This document shows, piece after piece, positions 37,601-45,824 of a stretch of 64,000 nucleotides of DNA. Position numbers and translations under genes: made by a program. This DNA comes from Flavobacterium antarcticum DSM 19726 (GTDB lineage Bacteria; Bacteroidota; Bacteroidia; Flavobacteriales; Flavobacteriaceae). Position 1 is the stretch's first letter; each line of letters opens with the position of its first letter. The stretch lies in contig NZ_ATTM01000004.1 of the NCBI RefSeq assembly GCF_000419685.1, positions 1-64,000 on the forward strand, read 5' to 3'. The notes under the pieces were generated by a model. That model worked only from the letters and a program-made list of their open reading frames with translations. It was not told the DNA's origin and did no database searches.

Positions 37601-39831
37601 ATCGCTCCCTTTTTAGTCAAATAGCGACTTTCAAATTCAAACGTATTCTGACCTTCTTCTACTGCTGTAAGATGCTGTAGTAATTTATCTTTATCGTCTG
37701 GATGAACAAATTTTGAAAGATGGGCATTAATTATTTCTTCTAGGTCATAACCCAAAATATCACTTCCTGCTTTATTGATTTTTAAAAACCTTCCTTTAAA
37801 ATCGACTAAACAAAGGATATCTGGCACGGCATCAAACAGATGATTCAAATCATTTTCGAGTTTCTTTCGGTTAAGTTCTGAACCAATGAAATGTTCTAAC
37901 CGCTCAAATATGGGTCCGTACGTTTTTAAATAGGCACTGTTTTGCTTGGTTCCAATCTTCAAAACGCCCATTACCTCATTGTTAAAAAGTAATGGAATAC
38001 CAAGTACCGCTTTTAAACCTATTTTATTTACATAATTACTTCGAAGGAAAATTTCTGAGTTTGCCACATCCTCTAAGTAAATTAATGTCCGCTCGTTCCA
38101 AACTTTTCCTGCTAATCCTTCCGTTATGTTAAATGCATTTTGCGACTTTATATCTTTATGCAACTTTTGATCTTCGGCTGAAGGTAAATAATGACTGAAT
38201 AAGTGCATTTGACTTTTGTCCAGACTTGAGGTCCACAATTCAATCCAATCAAATTTTCCAAAATCACAAATAAGTTTACAAACTTCTGTAGTTGCTGAAA
38301 CGAAATTTTGCTCTTCTTTGAATACTTTTGTAATTCCCTTTAGCAATTCATTTTCACGTTCAATCATCTTTTGTGCTGTTACATCACGCTGTACACCAAT
38401 CCAATGTGTGTAAATTCCAAGTTCGTTTGCAATAGGAGTTACCGCAAAATTTACCCAAAATTCCGTACCGTCTTTTTTATAATTTAAAACGGTAATTTCA
38501 GTCGATTTATACTCTCGAAGCGACCGTCCTAGTTTTGCTAAATCCTCTTTATTAGAATTAATTCCCTGAAGAATACGAGGGGATTGACCAATTACTTCTT
38601 CAGGTTTGTAACCCGTCATCGTTGTAAAAGCATCGTTGACAAAAATAATTTTAGGTCCAGGAAAATCTAATGATTCACCATCTGTAATGAGTATGGCATC
38701 AGTGGTATTTGTGATAACGCTTTCAAGTAATTTCTGTTTATGTCTTTCTTCAATTTTATCCGTTACATCTCTAGAATTAGTCACAAGACCGTTTATTGAT
38801 GGATTATCGAGCATATTGGTTAAAACTGTTTCAACCCACCTCCATTCGTTGTCACCATTTATAAATCGGAACGGTTCCAGCACTATTCGCTTTTCAACAA
38901 ATATGTTTTCCAAACTTTTAGTGAGTCGCTCGACATCACCTGGATGGACAAATTCTAGAGGACTTCTTCCAGTGAATACGGAAGGATCCATTCCCAACAC
39001 CGGAATACTTGAAGGACTGACATAAGTGTATATACCTTCTTCATTAAGTATTGAGATTAAATCATATCCATCTTGTACTAATGCTTTGAAACGAAGTTCA
39101 CTCTGCAAAATCTTATCTTCAGCAAGACTTACTTCGTTGCCGTCTCGCGCCACACAGTAAGCAAGTCCTATTTCAGCGTCCCATATAATAGACCATAAAT
39201 TGTAAGCAATTCCGCCGTCTTTCTTTTTATAACGGTTTTTGAATGTTTTGTTTTCCGGACTACTTTTTATGTGATTACAAATTTCTAGGGATTTCAGCAA
39301 ATCCTCCTCTACAACTAATTCCATAAAAGAAGTTTCTTCGAGTTCACTTGGAGTATAACCCCAATGATTTAACGCTGCAGCACTGACATACTTGAAAATT
39401 CCGTCTCCATCAATGGTACATAAAACATCTAATACTGAATTTAATAATTTATTGTCAGGTGTTGTAATGGTAAAAGGATCGACTTCTTGACAAACAACGA
39501 TGACCAAATTTATACCATCTTCCTGAATTAAATTACCATTTAATTGCATCTCTAGCAATTCACCTGATTTCGTTTGATGTGTAAACGTACCTAACGAAGT
39601 ATTATATAATAACTCATTAAGATTCTGATGCAACTTTAGATTCACTGATTCTTGAGTGTCGTAAAATAAATCTAGAAATGAAAAATCGATGATTTCGTTT
39701 TTGCTGTAGCCGTATGTCACTACTGCAGCCGTGTTCGCTTCTATAATTTTAAAAGTAACCGCATCATATACCAAGATTGGTAAAGGATTGATCTCAAATA
39801 GACTGCTGTAATAGGAAGCGTCTCTTTTCAT
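34609..39831 (-). CDS. Giant soluble histidine kinase with about eleven PAS domains and one GAF domain
   Basis: The 1740-residue protein has no membrane segments. In order: four PAS units (about 1-125, 126-245, 250-365, 370-490), a GAF domain (about 495-655, ITEGLAGKVWNERTLIYLED and AVLGIPLLFNNEVMGVLKIG), and seven more PAS units (about 660-1500). The kinase core begins after a coiled coil, with the phospho-acceptor His1529 in VASHDLQEPLRMV. The ATPase domain has LLDNSLKYTREE, DNGIGVD and GTGIGLSIAKRH. Two PAS units (about 785-900 and 1030-1150) look like internal duplicates. PAS 4 has GQSPRILQG, where light-sensing LOV domains have Cys, so it is not a LOV domain. It probably integrates several cytosolic signals. 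Confidence 0.9.
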   Translation of the reverse strand: MKRDASYYSSLFEINPLPILVYDAVTFKIIEANTAAVVTYGYSKNEIIDFSFLDLFYDTQESVNLKLHQNLNELLYNTSLGTFTHQTKSGELLEMQLNGNLIQEDGINLVIVVCQEVDPFTITTPDNKLLNSVLDVLCTIDGDGIFKYVSAAALNHWGYTPSELEETSFMELVVEEDLLKSLEICNHIKSSPENKTFKNRYKKKDGGIAYNLWSIIWDAEIGLAYCVARDGNEVSLAEDKILQSELRFKALVQDGYDLISILNEEGIYTYVSPSSIPVLGMDPSVFTGRSPLEFVHPGDVERLTKSLENIFVEKRIVLEPFRFINGDNEWRWVETVLTNMLDNPSINGLVTNSRDVTDKIEERHKQKLLESVITNTTDAILITDGESLDFPGPKIIFVNDAFTTMTGYKPEEVIGQSPRILQGINSNKEDLAKLGRSLREYKSTEITVLNYKKDGTEFWVNFAVTPIANELGIYTHWIGVQRDVTAQKMIERENELLKGITKVFKEEQNFVSATTEVCKLICDFGKFDWIELWTSSLDKSQMHLFSHYLPSAEDQKLHKDIKSQNAFNITEGLAGKVWNERTLIYLEDVANSEIFLRSNYVNKIGLKAVLGIPLLFNNEVMGVLKIGTKQNSAYLKTYGPIFERLEHFIGSELNRKKLENDLNHLFDAVPDILCLVDFKGRFLKINKAGSDILGYDLEEIINAHLSKFVHPDDKDKLLQHLTAVEEGQNTFEFESRYLTKKGAIIWLSWYCNASFAEELLYVTGKNITTEKNLRELNRQAATLARIGNGEINLLNHSIFWSDEIHQIFETDPKTFIPTLENSLSFYREDFRPIVSAKVNECKISGENFDFEAVLITSKKKEIWVRLMGVGEFSNGRCIRIYGSIQDINERKEAEIRLQSLADNLPGVVFQYLLYPDGTDALKFVTKGSKEIWGFSAEKVFEDNSLIWKQVELSGDLEKVKQSILDSVLTRNKWNTRFRYVMPSGEIRTHLGTGTPIYLTDGTILFNSLVLDVTNQAENEQLLEQVSRLARIGSWEYDFATNGLYWSEMVHEIAATTPENYYPEVETSLEFFTEPSRAILQSKITDCMKNGVSVDFEAQITNRNQKKKWIRVLASAEMQHGRCKRIYGSIQNINRSKSLELRITEILGSISDGFYAIDNDWKFTYFNKEAETLLQVNEKEIIGKKLWDIFPDIVGTRMDEIYHTIAKTNLPETFEFFFTANQKWYEISAYPSAGGIAVYFKNIDERRTATEQFQKLFAEKNKILESIGDVFFALDNNWTVTYWNRHAEETLNIKKESIIGRNVWQEFPSAIDGVFYKQYYKAIETKQPVIFDTFSEVMKAWFEVSIFPNEDGLSIFLKDITLKKEGNIELLKANERFEKVTEATDDVIWDWDISNQTYYRSKAIERFFGKSASKLFTSNDFWVDNFHPQDLEMIQTSVKAAIEDPTCTRWELEYRIINEDQVVIYIADRGVIIRDSDGKAFRMVGAMTDISEQKNLEFQLNELNKELQQYTVELERSNKELEQFAFVASHDLQEPLRMVSSFMDQLKRKYSDQLDEKAHQYIYFATDGAKRMKQIILDLLDYSRASKPSEGTELVNLNDILDEFMQLRRKLITEKKAVINSQTLPTLLIYKAPITQVFHCLLDNSLKYTREERVPVIDLEVHENELEYTFSIKDNGIGVDSQFFDKIFIIFQRLHNNDDYAGTGIGLSIAKRHLELLGGRIWIDSKVGEGTTFYFTIPKNR

Positions 39832-40136
39832 ATGAAATTTAATTACTTTATATAGATTGAGTAGGAAGAATGTACAATTTAAACAAAAAATAGGAATTTG
39901 AAACTAGAATGGAAATTAATTTATATCTCCAACATAATAAAGCACAGCAACTTTCTTACCTCACATTAATATGAAAAAGATGTTTTTACTACTATTTTAA
40001 TTAAAATTAATAATTATTTTAATTAAAATCAAATATTTATTAGTGAAAAATTAAAAGCGTTAATTGCTAATTTAGAAACAAAAAAATATTTTGTTTAAAT
40101 ATTTCTTAAAATAGTTAAACAAATTAAATTTTATAT
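39832..40136. other. AT-rich intergenic region between divergent genes
   Basis: About 300 bases between the giant kinase gene and the FAS1 gene. It is very AT-rich, with TTAATTAAAATTAATAATTATTTTAATTAAAAT (in parts) forming weak self-complementary runs around 39997-40030. No gene is seen. Confidence 0.5.
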
Positions 40137-40144
40137 TACATTTG
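40137..40144 (+). promoter_or_regulatory. Putative -7 box of the FAS1 lipoprotein gene
   Basis: TACATTTG matches TAnnTTTG and lies 26 bases before the ATG; the -33 element is unclear. Confidence 0.5.
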
Positions 40145-40170
40145 TACTCTAATATAAAAACAAAAAGATT

Positions 40171-40752
40171 ATGAAATTAGTAAGAACATTTGCAGCAGTT
40201 GCCATTTTTGGTCTAGTTGCAGCGTCATGTGGTAAAAAAGAAAATACCGAAATGACTGAAGAAACGACAATGGACACAACAACTACTGAAGTTGTAGCAG
40301 TAGATCCAAACATTGTTGAAGTAGCATCCGGAAATGAGAACTTTACTACACTTGTTGCAGCAGTTACTGCAGCGAATCTAGGAGAAACATTAAGTGGAGA
40401 CGGACCGTTTACAGTTTTCGCACCAACGAATGATGCTTTCGCAAAATTACCAGCGGGTACTGTGGAGACTTTGTTGAAACCAGAAAACATAGAAAAATTA
40501 AAATCAATTTTAACGTATCACGTAGTTTCAGGTAAATTTGATGCAGCAGCTGTAATGGATGCAATTAAAACAAATAATAATAAATATACGGTTACTACTG
40601 TTCAAGGTGCAAAAATTGATTTGAGTATAAAAGACGATAAAGTAATTTTAACTGATGCAACTGGTGCAATGGCAACAGTAATTATGGCAGATGTAGCAGC
40701 TTCAAACGGTGTAATTCATGCAATTGATGCAGTAATTATGCCTTCAAAATAA
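40171..40752 (+). CDS. FAS1 (fasciclin) domain lipoprotein
   Basis: The 193-residue lipoprotein has the lipobox VAASC (Cys20), followed by an acidic/Thr-rich linker with repeats of TTMDTTTTE. Residues about 50-193 form one FAS1 domain, recognised by GPFTVFAPTNDAFAKLPAGT (H1 motif) and KSILTYHVVSGKFD, ending with GVIHAIDAVIMPS (H2 motif). FAS1 proteins mediate adhesion or envelope interactions; the ligand is unknown. It has its own promoter and terminator. Confidence 0.93.
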   Translation: MKLVRTFAAVAIFGLVAASCGKKENTEMTEETTMDTTTTEVVAVDPNIVEVASGNENFTTLVAAVTAANLGETLSGDGPFTVFAPTNDAFAKLPAGTVETLLKPENIEKLKSILTYHVVSGKFDAAAVMDAIKTNNNKYTVTTVQGAKIDLSIKDDKVILTDATGAMATVIMADVAASNGVIHAIDAVIMPSK

Positions 40753-40774
40753 GGTTTGATTTTTTTAATTCTGA

Positions 40775-40808
40775 AAACCGTTGTCTTTTAATAAACAACG
40801 GTTTTTTT
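40775..40808 (+). terminator. Terminator of the FAS1 gene
   Basis: AAACCGTTGT (40775-40784) pairs with ACAACGGTTT (40795-40804), followed by a T-run. Confidence 0.92.
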
Positions 40809-40810
40809 TA

Positions 40811-41120
40811 TGCCAACTTTTCTCACTAAAACTCAACTTTTTATATTAAAAACTAATTGCCTCCAAAACAATTTCATGTTTAAGATTTTTTCAATAAAAA
40901 AATTATAATTATACCTTCTTTGAGATTCTAAAATTATTTCTTTTGAATTCAAATATAGTTATTCGACTGACAAATTCTAAAAAACCACCTACAACATCAG
41001 TGTATTTCCTTCAGGTTACGTTGTTAATTATTACTAATTCTTTCAAGTATTTGAAATAATCTTAAAAGAACTTCTTACAATTAATAAATAATTCTATTTT
41101 AGCAACCAAAAGAAACTGCA
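40811..41120. other. AT-rich intergenic region
   Basis: About 310 bases without a recognisable gene or strong structure before the small membrane protein gene. Confidence 0.5.
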
Positions 41121-41378
41121 ATGAAAAAGAATACGTATTCCGAATTGACTAATGATGAACTTGTAAAGAAAATGATTTTTGCCAAACAAGTATTGACTGC
41201 TTTTGTCCTTATTTATTTCGTTGTAATTTTGATACTACTTTTTATGTTTTTTAATAAAAACTTTGGTGATGTTTCCATTGCTTTATTCGTACCTATTTTT
41301 ATCATACCGGTAACTTTAGCACCGTTATACATCAGCTATAATATGCTTAAAGCTGAACAGAAATCCCGTAATCTATAA
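41121..41378 (+). CDS. Small two-span membrane protein
   Basis: The 85-residue protein has a soluble helical N-terminus (YSELTNDELVKKMIFAKQ) and two membrane helices, VLTAFVLIYFVVILILLFMF (about 25-44) and IALFVPIFIIPVTLAPLYIS (about 54-73). The ELTNDEL(V/I)KK start is common in small flavobacterial membrane proteins. No function is recognised. It ends three bases before the DUF3667 gene, so the two are very likely co-transcribed. Confidence 0.7.
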   Translation: MKKNTYSELTNDELVKKMIFAKQVLTAFVLIYFVVILILLFMFFNKNFGDVSIALFVPIFIIPVTLAPLYISYNMLKAEQKSRNL

Positions 41379-41381
41379 TAT

Positions 41382-42191
41382 ATGGAGGCAACTTGTTTAA
41401 ACTGCAATACCGAAATAGTACAGAATTTCTGTTCCAATTGTGGACAAAAGAAATACAAACGCATCGACCGAAAGTACATTTGGGACGAAGTGCAGTATTC
41501 TACCGTTCACATGAATAAAGGTTTTTTATATTCGATAAAGAATATTTTAATAAATCCGGGGAAAACTGCGAGAACTTTTATTGATGGTAATCGGGTAAAT
41601 CATTATAAACCAATTGCGTTAACCTTTGTGTTGGCCGGTATTTCATCATTTATTTCCTATAAGCTTATTGGATTAAATGAAGTGATGGAAAAAACTATGA
41701 GTCCTAATGAAACTATCAATACGGAATGGTTTCATGAATATATGAGTTTTGTTCAGACTTACAATGCCTTTTTAATTTTATTAATGATACCGTTCTTTGC
41801 CGTATTTACACGTTGGGCTTTCAAAGCTTGGGGTCATAATTATTATGAACATGTAGTAGTTAACTCTTATATTCTATCTTATTATATCATTTTAAATTTG
41901 ATACTTGTTTATCCTTTTACTTATATATTTAAAGAGAATGGAAATCTCGTTATGATCATTTCGCAAGCGGCAATGCTGTCTTTTCTAATTATTTTACCCT
42001 ACTTTTTTAAGAATTTTTATCCAGAGCATTCTATGAAAAATATCTTATTGCGATTATTAATATTTATAGGATTATCAATAGGATTAGGAATAGTTTTATT
42101 CATCGCAACAATTATAGGTGCTATTGTTTATATAAAATTCTTTAGTCCAGAAACATTGCAACTATTTGTTCCCAAAAAGCCTGGCATCTAA
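41382..42191 (+). CDS. DUF3667 membrane protein with N-terminal zinc ribbon
   Basis: The 269-residue protein opens with a zinc-ribbon, CLNCNTEIVQNFCSNCGQKK, whose four Cys are at about residues 5, 8, 17 and 20. Next is the family motif NKGFLYSIKNILINPGKTAR...FIDGNR (about 45-70), then about five hydrophobic segments (for instance PIALTFVLAGISSFISY and LIILPYFF). This fits DUF3667, a Bacteroidota membrane family of unknown role. It follows the small membrane protein by three bases. Confidence 0.82.
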   Translation: MEATCLNCNTEIVQNFCSNCGQKKYKRIDRKYIWDEVQYSTVHMNKGFLYSIKNILINPGKTARTFIDGNRVNHYKPIALTFVLAGISSFISYKLIGLNEVMEKTMSPNETINTEWFHEYMSFVQTYNAFLILLMIPFFAVFTRWAFKAWGHNYYEHVVVNSYILSYYIILNLILVYPFTYIFKENGNLVMIISQAAMLSFLIILPYFFKNFYPEHSMKNILLRLLIFIGLSIGLGIVLFIATIIGAIVYIKFFSPETLQLFVPKKPGI

Positions 42192-42209
42192 AAATTCAGC
42201 TGTATATTA

Positions 42210-42243
42210 AAAAAGCGTTTCAATAATATTGAAACGCTTTTTT
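42210..42243 (+). terminator. Terminator of the DUF3667 gene
   Basis: AAAAAGCGTTTCAA-TAATA-TTGAAACGCTTTTT is a long perfect hairpin with a T-tail. It may also act on the convergent receiver gene at 42278. Confidence 0.92.
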
Positions 42244-42277
42244 GTTGGAATTGATTTCTATGTTATAATCGTCCACT

Positions 42278-42703
42278 TTACTTCACATAATTGGGCGATT
42301 CACACAATAGCCAATATTCCACAATGGTCTTTATCGTGTTTTTCAAACCTTCATATGTTGACGGTTTTACGAAAAATCCTTGAATCGATTTTGAATAAGC
42401 GTCAATGACCGCCTCCTGTTCTGCACTTGTAGTAAAAAATAAGTAGGGAATGGTTTTTAATCGGATGTCCTCGTTTTCATGAATTTGTTTTCTCAATTCA
42501 ATGCCATTTAGCTTCGGCATGTTGATATCTGAAAAAACGATAAAGGGTTCGGACGTTTTTGCAGTCAAATAATCAAGTGCTTCTTGTCCGTCGTTAAAAA
42601 ACAGCACTTCGTTACGGTAACCCAGTTCTCTAAAAACATCAGCAAAAAAAACTTGATCGTCAGCATCGTTTTCAACAATCACAAAGGCACCTCTCTTGTT
42701 CAT
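42278..42703 (-). CDS. Single-domain response regulator
   Basis: The 141-residue lone receiver has VIVENDADD (acidic pocket), phospho-acceptor Asp59 in FIVFSDINMPK, TTS in FFTTSAEQ, and Lys in FFVKPSTYEGL. There is no output domain and no adjacent kinase. It resembles other receivers in this window that act by protein contact. Its partner kinase could be elsewhere, including the orphan PAS kinases of this window. Confidence 0.9.
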   Translation of the reverse strand: MNKRGAFVIVENDADDQVFFADVFRELGYRNEVLFFNDGQEALDYLTAKTSEPFIVFSDINMPKLNGIELRKQIHENEDIRLKTIPYLFFTTSAEQEAVIDAYSKSIQGFFVKPSTYEGLKNTIKTIVEYWLLCESPNYVK

Positions 42704-42883
42704 TTTATTTTATATAAAATTAGACTGCTAATGTAGTTTTTATTAATTACTTCCCTTGATAATATTCGTCTAATTATAGATTCAATAATTGCTAGGCCTT
42801 TACGTCCTTCTATCGTTAAATCTTTCTATCCTTCAATCTTTTTATCCTTTCTTTAATCATTATGATAACTCAATCCTTTTAAT

Positions 42884-42891
42884 TAAATTTG
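42884..42891 (+). promoter_or_regulatory. Putative -7 box of the E1 dehydrogenase gene
   Basis: TAAATTTG matches TAnnTTTG and lies 25 bases before the ATG. Confidence 0.45.
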
Positions 42892-42916
42892 CATCACATT
42901 CTTAAAAGAATTTATT

Positions 42917-45322
42917 ATGACAAAAACGCAAAGCCAAAAAGAAATTTCATTTGAAGATTTCAAGACTGAAGTTTTAAACGATTATAAAATTGCCATAACC
43001 AGTAGAGAATGTAGTCTTTTGGGACGTCGTGAAGTACTGACTGGGAAAGCGAAGTTTGGAATCTTTGGCGACGGAAAAGAAGTGCCGCAACTAGCCATGG
43101 CGAAAGCGTTTAAAAACGGAGATTTCCGTTCAGGATATTACCGCGATCAAACGTTCATGATGGCGATTGGAGCGATGAATATCCAACAGTTTTTTGCCGG
43201 ATTATATGGTCATACCGATTTGGAGCATGATCCAATGTCGGCTGGACGTCAAATGGGTGGGCACTTTGCTACGCATTCATTAAACGAAGACGGTTCTTGG
43301 AAAAACTTGACACAACAGAAAAATTCAAGTGCAGATATATCACCAACGGCAGGTCAAATGCCTCGTTTGTTGGGACTGGCACAAGCTTCAAAAATATTTA
43401 GAAATGTAAGTGGCATTCACAACAAAACTAATTTCTCGATTAATGGAAATGAAATTGCTTGGGGAACTATTGGAAATGCAAGTACTTCGGAAGGTTTGTT
43501 TTTTGAAACCATCAACGCTGCAGGAGTGTTACAAGTTCCTATGGTCATGAGTGTTTGGGACGATGAATACGGTATTTCGGTTCACGCCAAACATCAAACT
43601 ACAAAAGAAAATATTTCTGAAATCTTAAAAGGTTTTCAACGCGACGAAAATGCAAAAGGTTTTGAAATCATTCGTGTGAAAGGTTGGGATTACCCAGGAT
43701 TGATTGACGCGTACCAAAAAGCGGCTTCAATCGCAAGAGAAGAACACGTTCCAGTTTTGATTCACGTAAATGAACTGACACAACCGCAAGGACATTCGAC
43801 TTCAGGTTCGCACGAACGTTATAAAAATGCCGACCGATTGAATTGGGAAGGTGAATTTGACTGTGTACGTCAAATGAAATTGTGGATGATTGCTTTAGAC
43901 ATTGCAACAACGGAAGAGTTGGACGAAATGGAAGCTTCTGCAAAGAAAGAAGTGATGCAAGGCAAGAAAGCAGCTTGGGAAGCATTTGTCAATCCTACAA
44001 AAACAGAACAACAAGAAGTGTTGACTTTATTAAATGAAGTGGCAGATGCAAGTGCAAACAAAGCATTTATCACTCCATTAATTAATGATTTAAAAGGAAT
44101 TAAAGAACCGATTCGAAAAGATATTCTTTCTACGGCTCGAAAAGTACTTCGATTGACTATTGGCGAAAGCAAACATAAATCGCTTTCAGATTGGATTAAG
44201 AATTATACAGAAAAAATTCAACCGAAATTTAGTTCACACTTATTCTCAAGTTCAGATGAGCAAGTCACTTCTGTAAATGAAGTATTACCAACCTATGATG
44301 AAAATGCGGAAGAAGTAGATGCTCGATTGGTAATTAGAGATAATTTCGATTCTATTTTTACAAAATATCCAGAAACGTTGATTTTTGGCGAAGATGCAGG
44401 AACTATTGGTGATGTAAACCAAGGTTTGGAAGGCATGCAAGAAAAATACGGCGAATTGCGTGTTGCCGATGTAGGTATTCGTGAAGCAACTATTTTAGGT
44501 CAAGGAATTGGAATGGCAATGCGAGGTTTACGTCCGATTGCTGAAATTCAATATTTGGATTATTTGCTTTATGCAATCCAAATTATGAGTGATGACTTGG
44601 CTACATTACAATACAGAACACGTGGAAGACAAAAAGCACCGCTAATTATTAGAACACGTGGACATCGATTAGAAGGAATTTGGCATTCAGGTTCTCCAAT
44701 GGGAATGATTATCAACGCCATTCGTGGAATTCACGTTTTAGTACCTAGAAATATGACTAAAGCAGCTGGGTTTTACAACACACTTTTAGAAACAGACGAA
44801 CCTGCTCTAGTTGTAGAATGCCTAAACGGTTACCGATTGAAAGAAAAAATGCCTACGAATTTAGGCGATTTCAAAACGCCAATTGGTGTGGTGGAAACGA
44901 TTAAAGAAGGTACAGATATTACCGTAGTTTCGTACGGTTCAACTTTGCGATTGATTGAACAAGCTGCAAAAGAATTACAAGCGGTTAATATTAACGTAGA
45001 AATTATTGACGCACAATCGCTATTGCCTTTTGACATTAAGCATGATATCGTGAAAAGTGTTGCAAAAACAAATCGTTTGTTGGTCATTGATGAAGATGTT
45101 CCTGGAGGAGCTTCGGCTTTCATCTTACAAAAAATTGTAGACGAACAGAATGCGTATCGTTATTTAGACAGCAAACCAGAAACTTTAACTGCAAAAGCAC
45201 ACCGACCAGCTTACGGAACTGACGGCGATTATTTCTCTAAACCTTCGATAGAAGATATATTTGAGAAGATTTATGCGGTAATTCACGAAGCAAAACCGGA
45301 AGCCTATCCGAGTTTATACTAA
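42917..45322 (+). CDS. Fused E1 alpha/beta subunit of a 2-oxoacid dehydrogenase complex
   Basis: This single 801-residue protein joins two usually separate subunits. Residues about 20-330 are E1-alpha-like, with GYYRDQTFMMAIGAM, FSINGNEIAWGTIGNASTSEG (the thiamine-diphosphate and metal region) and VWDDEYGISVHAKHQT. Residues about 465-801 are E1-beta-like (transketolase central and C-terminal): IFGEDAGTIGDVNQG, REATILGQGIGMAMRGLRP, AIRGIHVLVPRNMTKAAG, and VSYGSTLRLIEQAAKEL. It decarboxylates a 2-oxoacid and passes the acyl group to a lipoyl E2. A branched-chain 2-oxoacid is the most frequent annotation, pyruvate is possible. E2 and E3 are not in the window. Confidence 0.88.
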   Translation: MTKTQSQKEISFEDFKTEVLNDYKIAITSRECSLLGRREVLTGKAKFGIFGDGKEVPQLAMAKAFKNGDFRSGYYRDQTFMMAIGAMNIQQFFAGLYGHTDLEHDPMSAGRQMGGHFATHSLNEDGSWKNLTQQKNSSADISPTAGQMPRLLGLAQASKIFRNVSGIHNKTNFSINGNEIAWGTIGNASTSEGLFFETINAAGVLQVPMVMSVWDDEYGISVHAKHQTTKENISEILKGFQRDENAKGFEIIRVKGWDYPGLIDAYQKAASIAREEHVPVLIHVNELTQPQGHSTSGSHERYKNADRLNWEGEFDCVRQMKLWMIALDIATTEELDEMEASAKKEVMQGKKAAWEAFVNPTKTEQQEVLTLLNEVADASANKAFITPLINDLKGIKEPIRKDILSTARKVLRLTIGESKHKSLSDWIKNYTEKIQPKFSSHLFSSSDEQVTSVNEVLPTYDENAEEVDARLVIRDNFDSIFTKYPETLIFGEDAGTIGDVNQGLEGMQEKYGELRVADVGIREATILGQGIGMAMRGLRPIAEIQYLDYLLYAIQIMSDDLATLQYRTRGRQKAPLIIRTRGHRLEGIWHSGSPMGMIINAIRGIHVLVPRNMTKAAGFYNTLLETDEPALVVECLNGYRLKEKMPTNLGDFKTPIGVVETIKEGTDITVVSYGSTLRLIEQAAKELQAVNINVEIIDAQSLLPFDIKHDIVKSVAKTNRLLVIDEDVPGGASAFILQKIVDEQNAYRYLDSKPETLTAKAHRPAYGTDGDYFSKPSIEDIFEKIYAVIHEAKPEAYPSLY

Positions 45323-45327
45323 AACCT

Positions 45328-45363
45328 AAAATTCCCAATATGAAAATGTTGGGAATTTTTTTT
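45328..45363 (+). terminator. Terminator of the E1 dehydrogenase gene
   Basis: AAAATTCCCAA (45328-45338) pairs with TTGGGAATTTT (45349-45359), followed by T residues. Confidence 0.92.
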
Positions 45364-45436
45364 GTAATAGTGTAACATTTGTACTCTATTTTTCATTAGT
45401 TTTATCACCAATATTAATTAGAAAACAAAATACGAG

Positions 45437-45712
45437 ATGAAAAAGATTGGATTAACCTTAAGTATGTTTGCCATTATGGCATTAGTTTCTTGTAAAAAAG
45501 AAGAAACAGTTGTTACACCTGCACCAGAAACCGAAACGGAAGTAGTTGTTTTACCTCCACCTCCACCTCCCGCTCCTGTAGAAGAAGTTGAAAAAGACGG
45601 AACTTCTATCAGTGTTGGTAAAGATGGTGTAGAAGTAAGTACGAAAGACGGTGATAATAAAACAGTTATCGACGTGAAAGACGGAAAAGGTTCCATCGAA
45701 ATTAAAAAATAA
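45437..45712 (+). CDS. Small lipoprotein with poly-proline and KDG-repeat region
   Basis: The 91-residue protein has the lipobox LVSC (Cys19) and is envelope-anchored. After an acidic linker comes PPPPPPAP (about residues 40-47), then a Gly/Asp-rich C-terminus with repeated (K)DG turns: EKDGTSISVGKDGVEVSTKD, then KDGKGSIEIKK. The regular alternation of DG turns and short strands suggests a small beta-meander. No family is recognised. It is monocistronic with its own terminator. Confidence 0.75.
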   Translation: MKKIGLTLSMFAIMALVSCKKEETVVTPAPETETEVVVLPPPPPPAPVEEVEKDGTSISVGKDGVEVSTKDGDNKTVIDVKDGKGSIEIKK

Positions 45713-45720
45713 TTACACAA

Positions 45721-45757
45721 AAAAACCGAAGCTACAGCAACGTACTTCGGTTTTTTA
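45721..45757 (+). terminator. Terminator of the small lipoprotein gene
   Basis: AAAAACCGAAG (45721-45731) pairs with CTTCGGTTTTT (45745-45755). Confidence 0.92.
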
Positions 45758-45824
45758 TTTGCAACATAAATAAATAATAGTGTTGTGTTGCAAGGCTTAA
45801 CAAATTATATTTTTAAATCATCTC

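Noticed and set aside
37000..38800. LOV photoreceptor domain in the giant kinase
   Set aside because: The segment GQSPRILQG has Pro where the flavin-binding Cys is required, so light sensing through a LOV adduct is unlikely.
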